A stretch of 64,000 nucleotides of DNA, from NCBI GenBank assembly GCA_013398955.1, contig VWPU01018616.1, positions 92,774-156,773 on the forward strand. The letters run 5' to 3'. Under the pieces are notes generated by a model. It searched no databases, was not told the origin of the DNA, and saw only the letters and a program-made list of their open reading frames with translations. Shown here piece by piece: positions 63,971 to 64,000 of the stretch. The stretch comes from Callaeas wilsoni. Taxonomy: Eukaryota > Chordata > Aves > Passeriformes > Callaeidae. How positions within the stretch are numbered: position 1 is the stretch's first letter; every line of letters starts with the position of its first letter. The position numbers were made by a program, and so were the translations under genes.

Positions 63971-64000
63971 ATGCCCGCCCTCCTCCTCCTCCTGCTGCTC
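63971..64000 (+). CDS. Start of a secreted or membrane protein gene (signal peptide, partial)
   Basis: An ATG at 63971 opens a frame reading MPALLLLLLL to the end of the window. Proline-alanine followed by seven leucines is typical of the hydrophobic core of a signal peptide, so the product probably enters the secretory pathway as a secreted or single-pass membrane protein. The start is chosen because it lies in a CpG island, has G at -3 in an acceptable Kozak context (GCCATGC), and has no ATG in the 45 bases between the predicted acceptor and this codon. The exon follows a good 3' splice site. Only ten codons are visible, so the gene cannot be named. Many receptors, adhesion molecules and secreted factors begin this way. 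The gene continues beyond the window. Confidence 0.75.
   Translation, partial: MPALLLLLLL

Larger units (their letters stand above)
62995..64000. promoter_or_regulatory. CpG island promoter of the gene at the right edge
   Basis: Base composition changes abruptly from AT-rich to strongly GC-rich with dense CpG, most intense after about 63230. GC boxes of the form GGGCGGGG occur at 63348-63355, 63587-63594 and 63659-63666. No TATA box is apparent. This is the usual arrangement of a vertebrate housekeeping or developmental promoter with dispersed transcription starts. The island runs off the window, so its full length is unknown. Long ORFs on both strands within it (62930-63598, 63213-63833, 63412-63813, 63436-63972) reflect the scarcity of stop codons in GC-rich DNA. 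Confidence 0.92.

Noticed and set aside
62930..63972. Three long minus-strand ORFs (222, 206 and 178 codons) that might be a divergent gene
   Set aside because: They overlap one another in different frames, have proline/alanine/arginine-rich composition typical of translated CpG islands, and show no domain. The plus-strand gene explains the island.

Overview
The window looks like AT-rich, gene-poor nuclear DNA from a bird, or possibly another sauropsid. The main evidence is a set of truncated CR1 LINE fragments on both strands. Several end in the typical CR1 3' sequence with ATTCTRTG-like octamers. No Alu-, B1- or tRNA-type SINEs were seen. The species cannot be determined from the sequence alone. 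There is no sign of bacterial, phage or plasmid organisation: no operons, ribosome binding sites, CRISPR arrays or rRNA.

From 1 to about 62.9 kb I find no exon I can defend. The open reading frames are short (nearly all below 110 codons), scattered over both strands, mutually overlapping, and without recognisable domains. This is what chance gives in AT-rich DNA. The stretch holds nine CR1 fragments (near 13.6, 24.2, 30.7, 31.6, 44.2, 48.8, 54.1, 57.4 and 58.9 kb) and a possible degraded endogenous retrovirus pro-pol relic on the minus strand near 47.4-47.8 kb. It also holds simple repeats, including a pure AAGGG tract at 51.5 kb, and several small local duplications. Some unique AT-rich blocks with paired E-boxes and homeodomain-type TAAT cores look like candidate regulatory elements; this is inference only.

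From about 63.0 kb to the end the composition switches to a strong CpG island with several GC boxes and no TATA box. It ends in the start of a plus-strand protein-coding gene. An ATG at 63971 begins a leucine-rich signal peptide core (MPALLLLLLL), and the window ends ten codons in. Upstream of it are a good splice donor at 63694 and a 3' splice site ending at 63925, with a CTGAC branch-point match and a pyrimidine tract. This suggests a 5' UTR intron of about 232 bp. The gene encodes a secreted or membrane protein that cannot be named from ten residues. The rest of the window is most simply its long upstream intergenic region, possibly with distal enhancers.

I did not find a convincing undescribed biological system. 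The items most worth checking are the promoter and first-exon structure at the right edge, the putative retroviral relic, the unclassified repeat-like region at 35.5-36.25 kb, and the candidate regulatory blocks.
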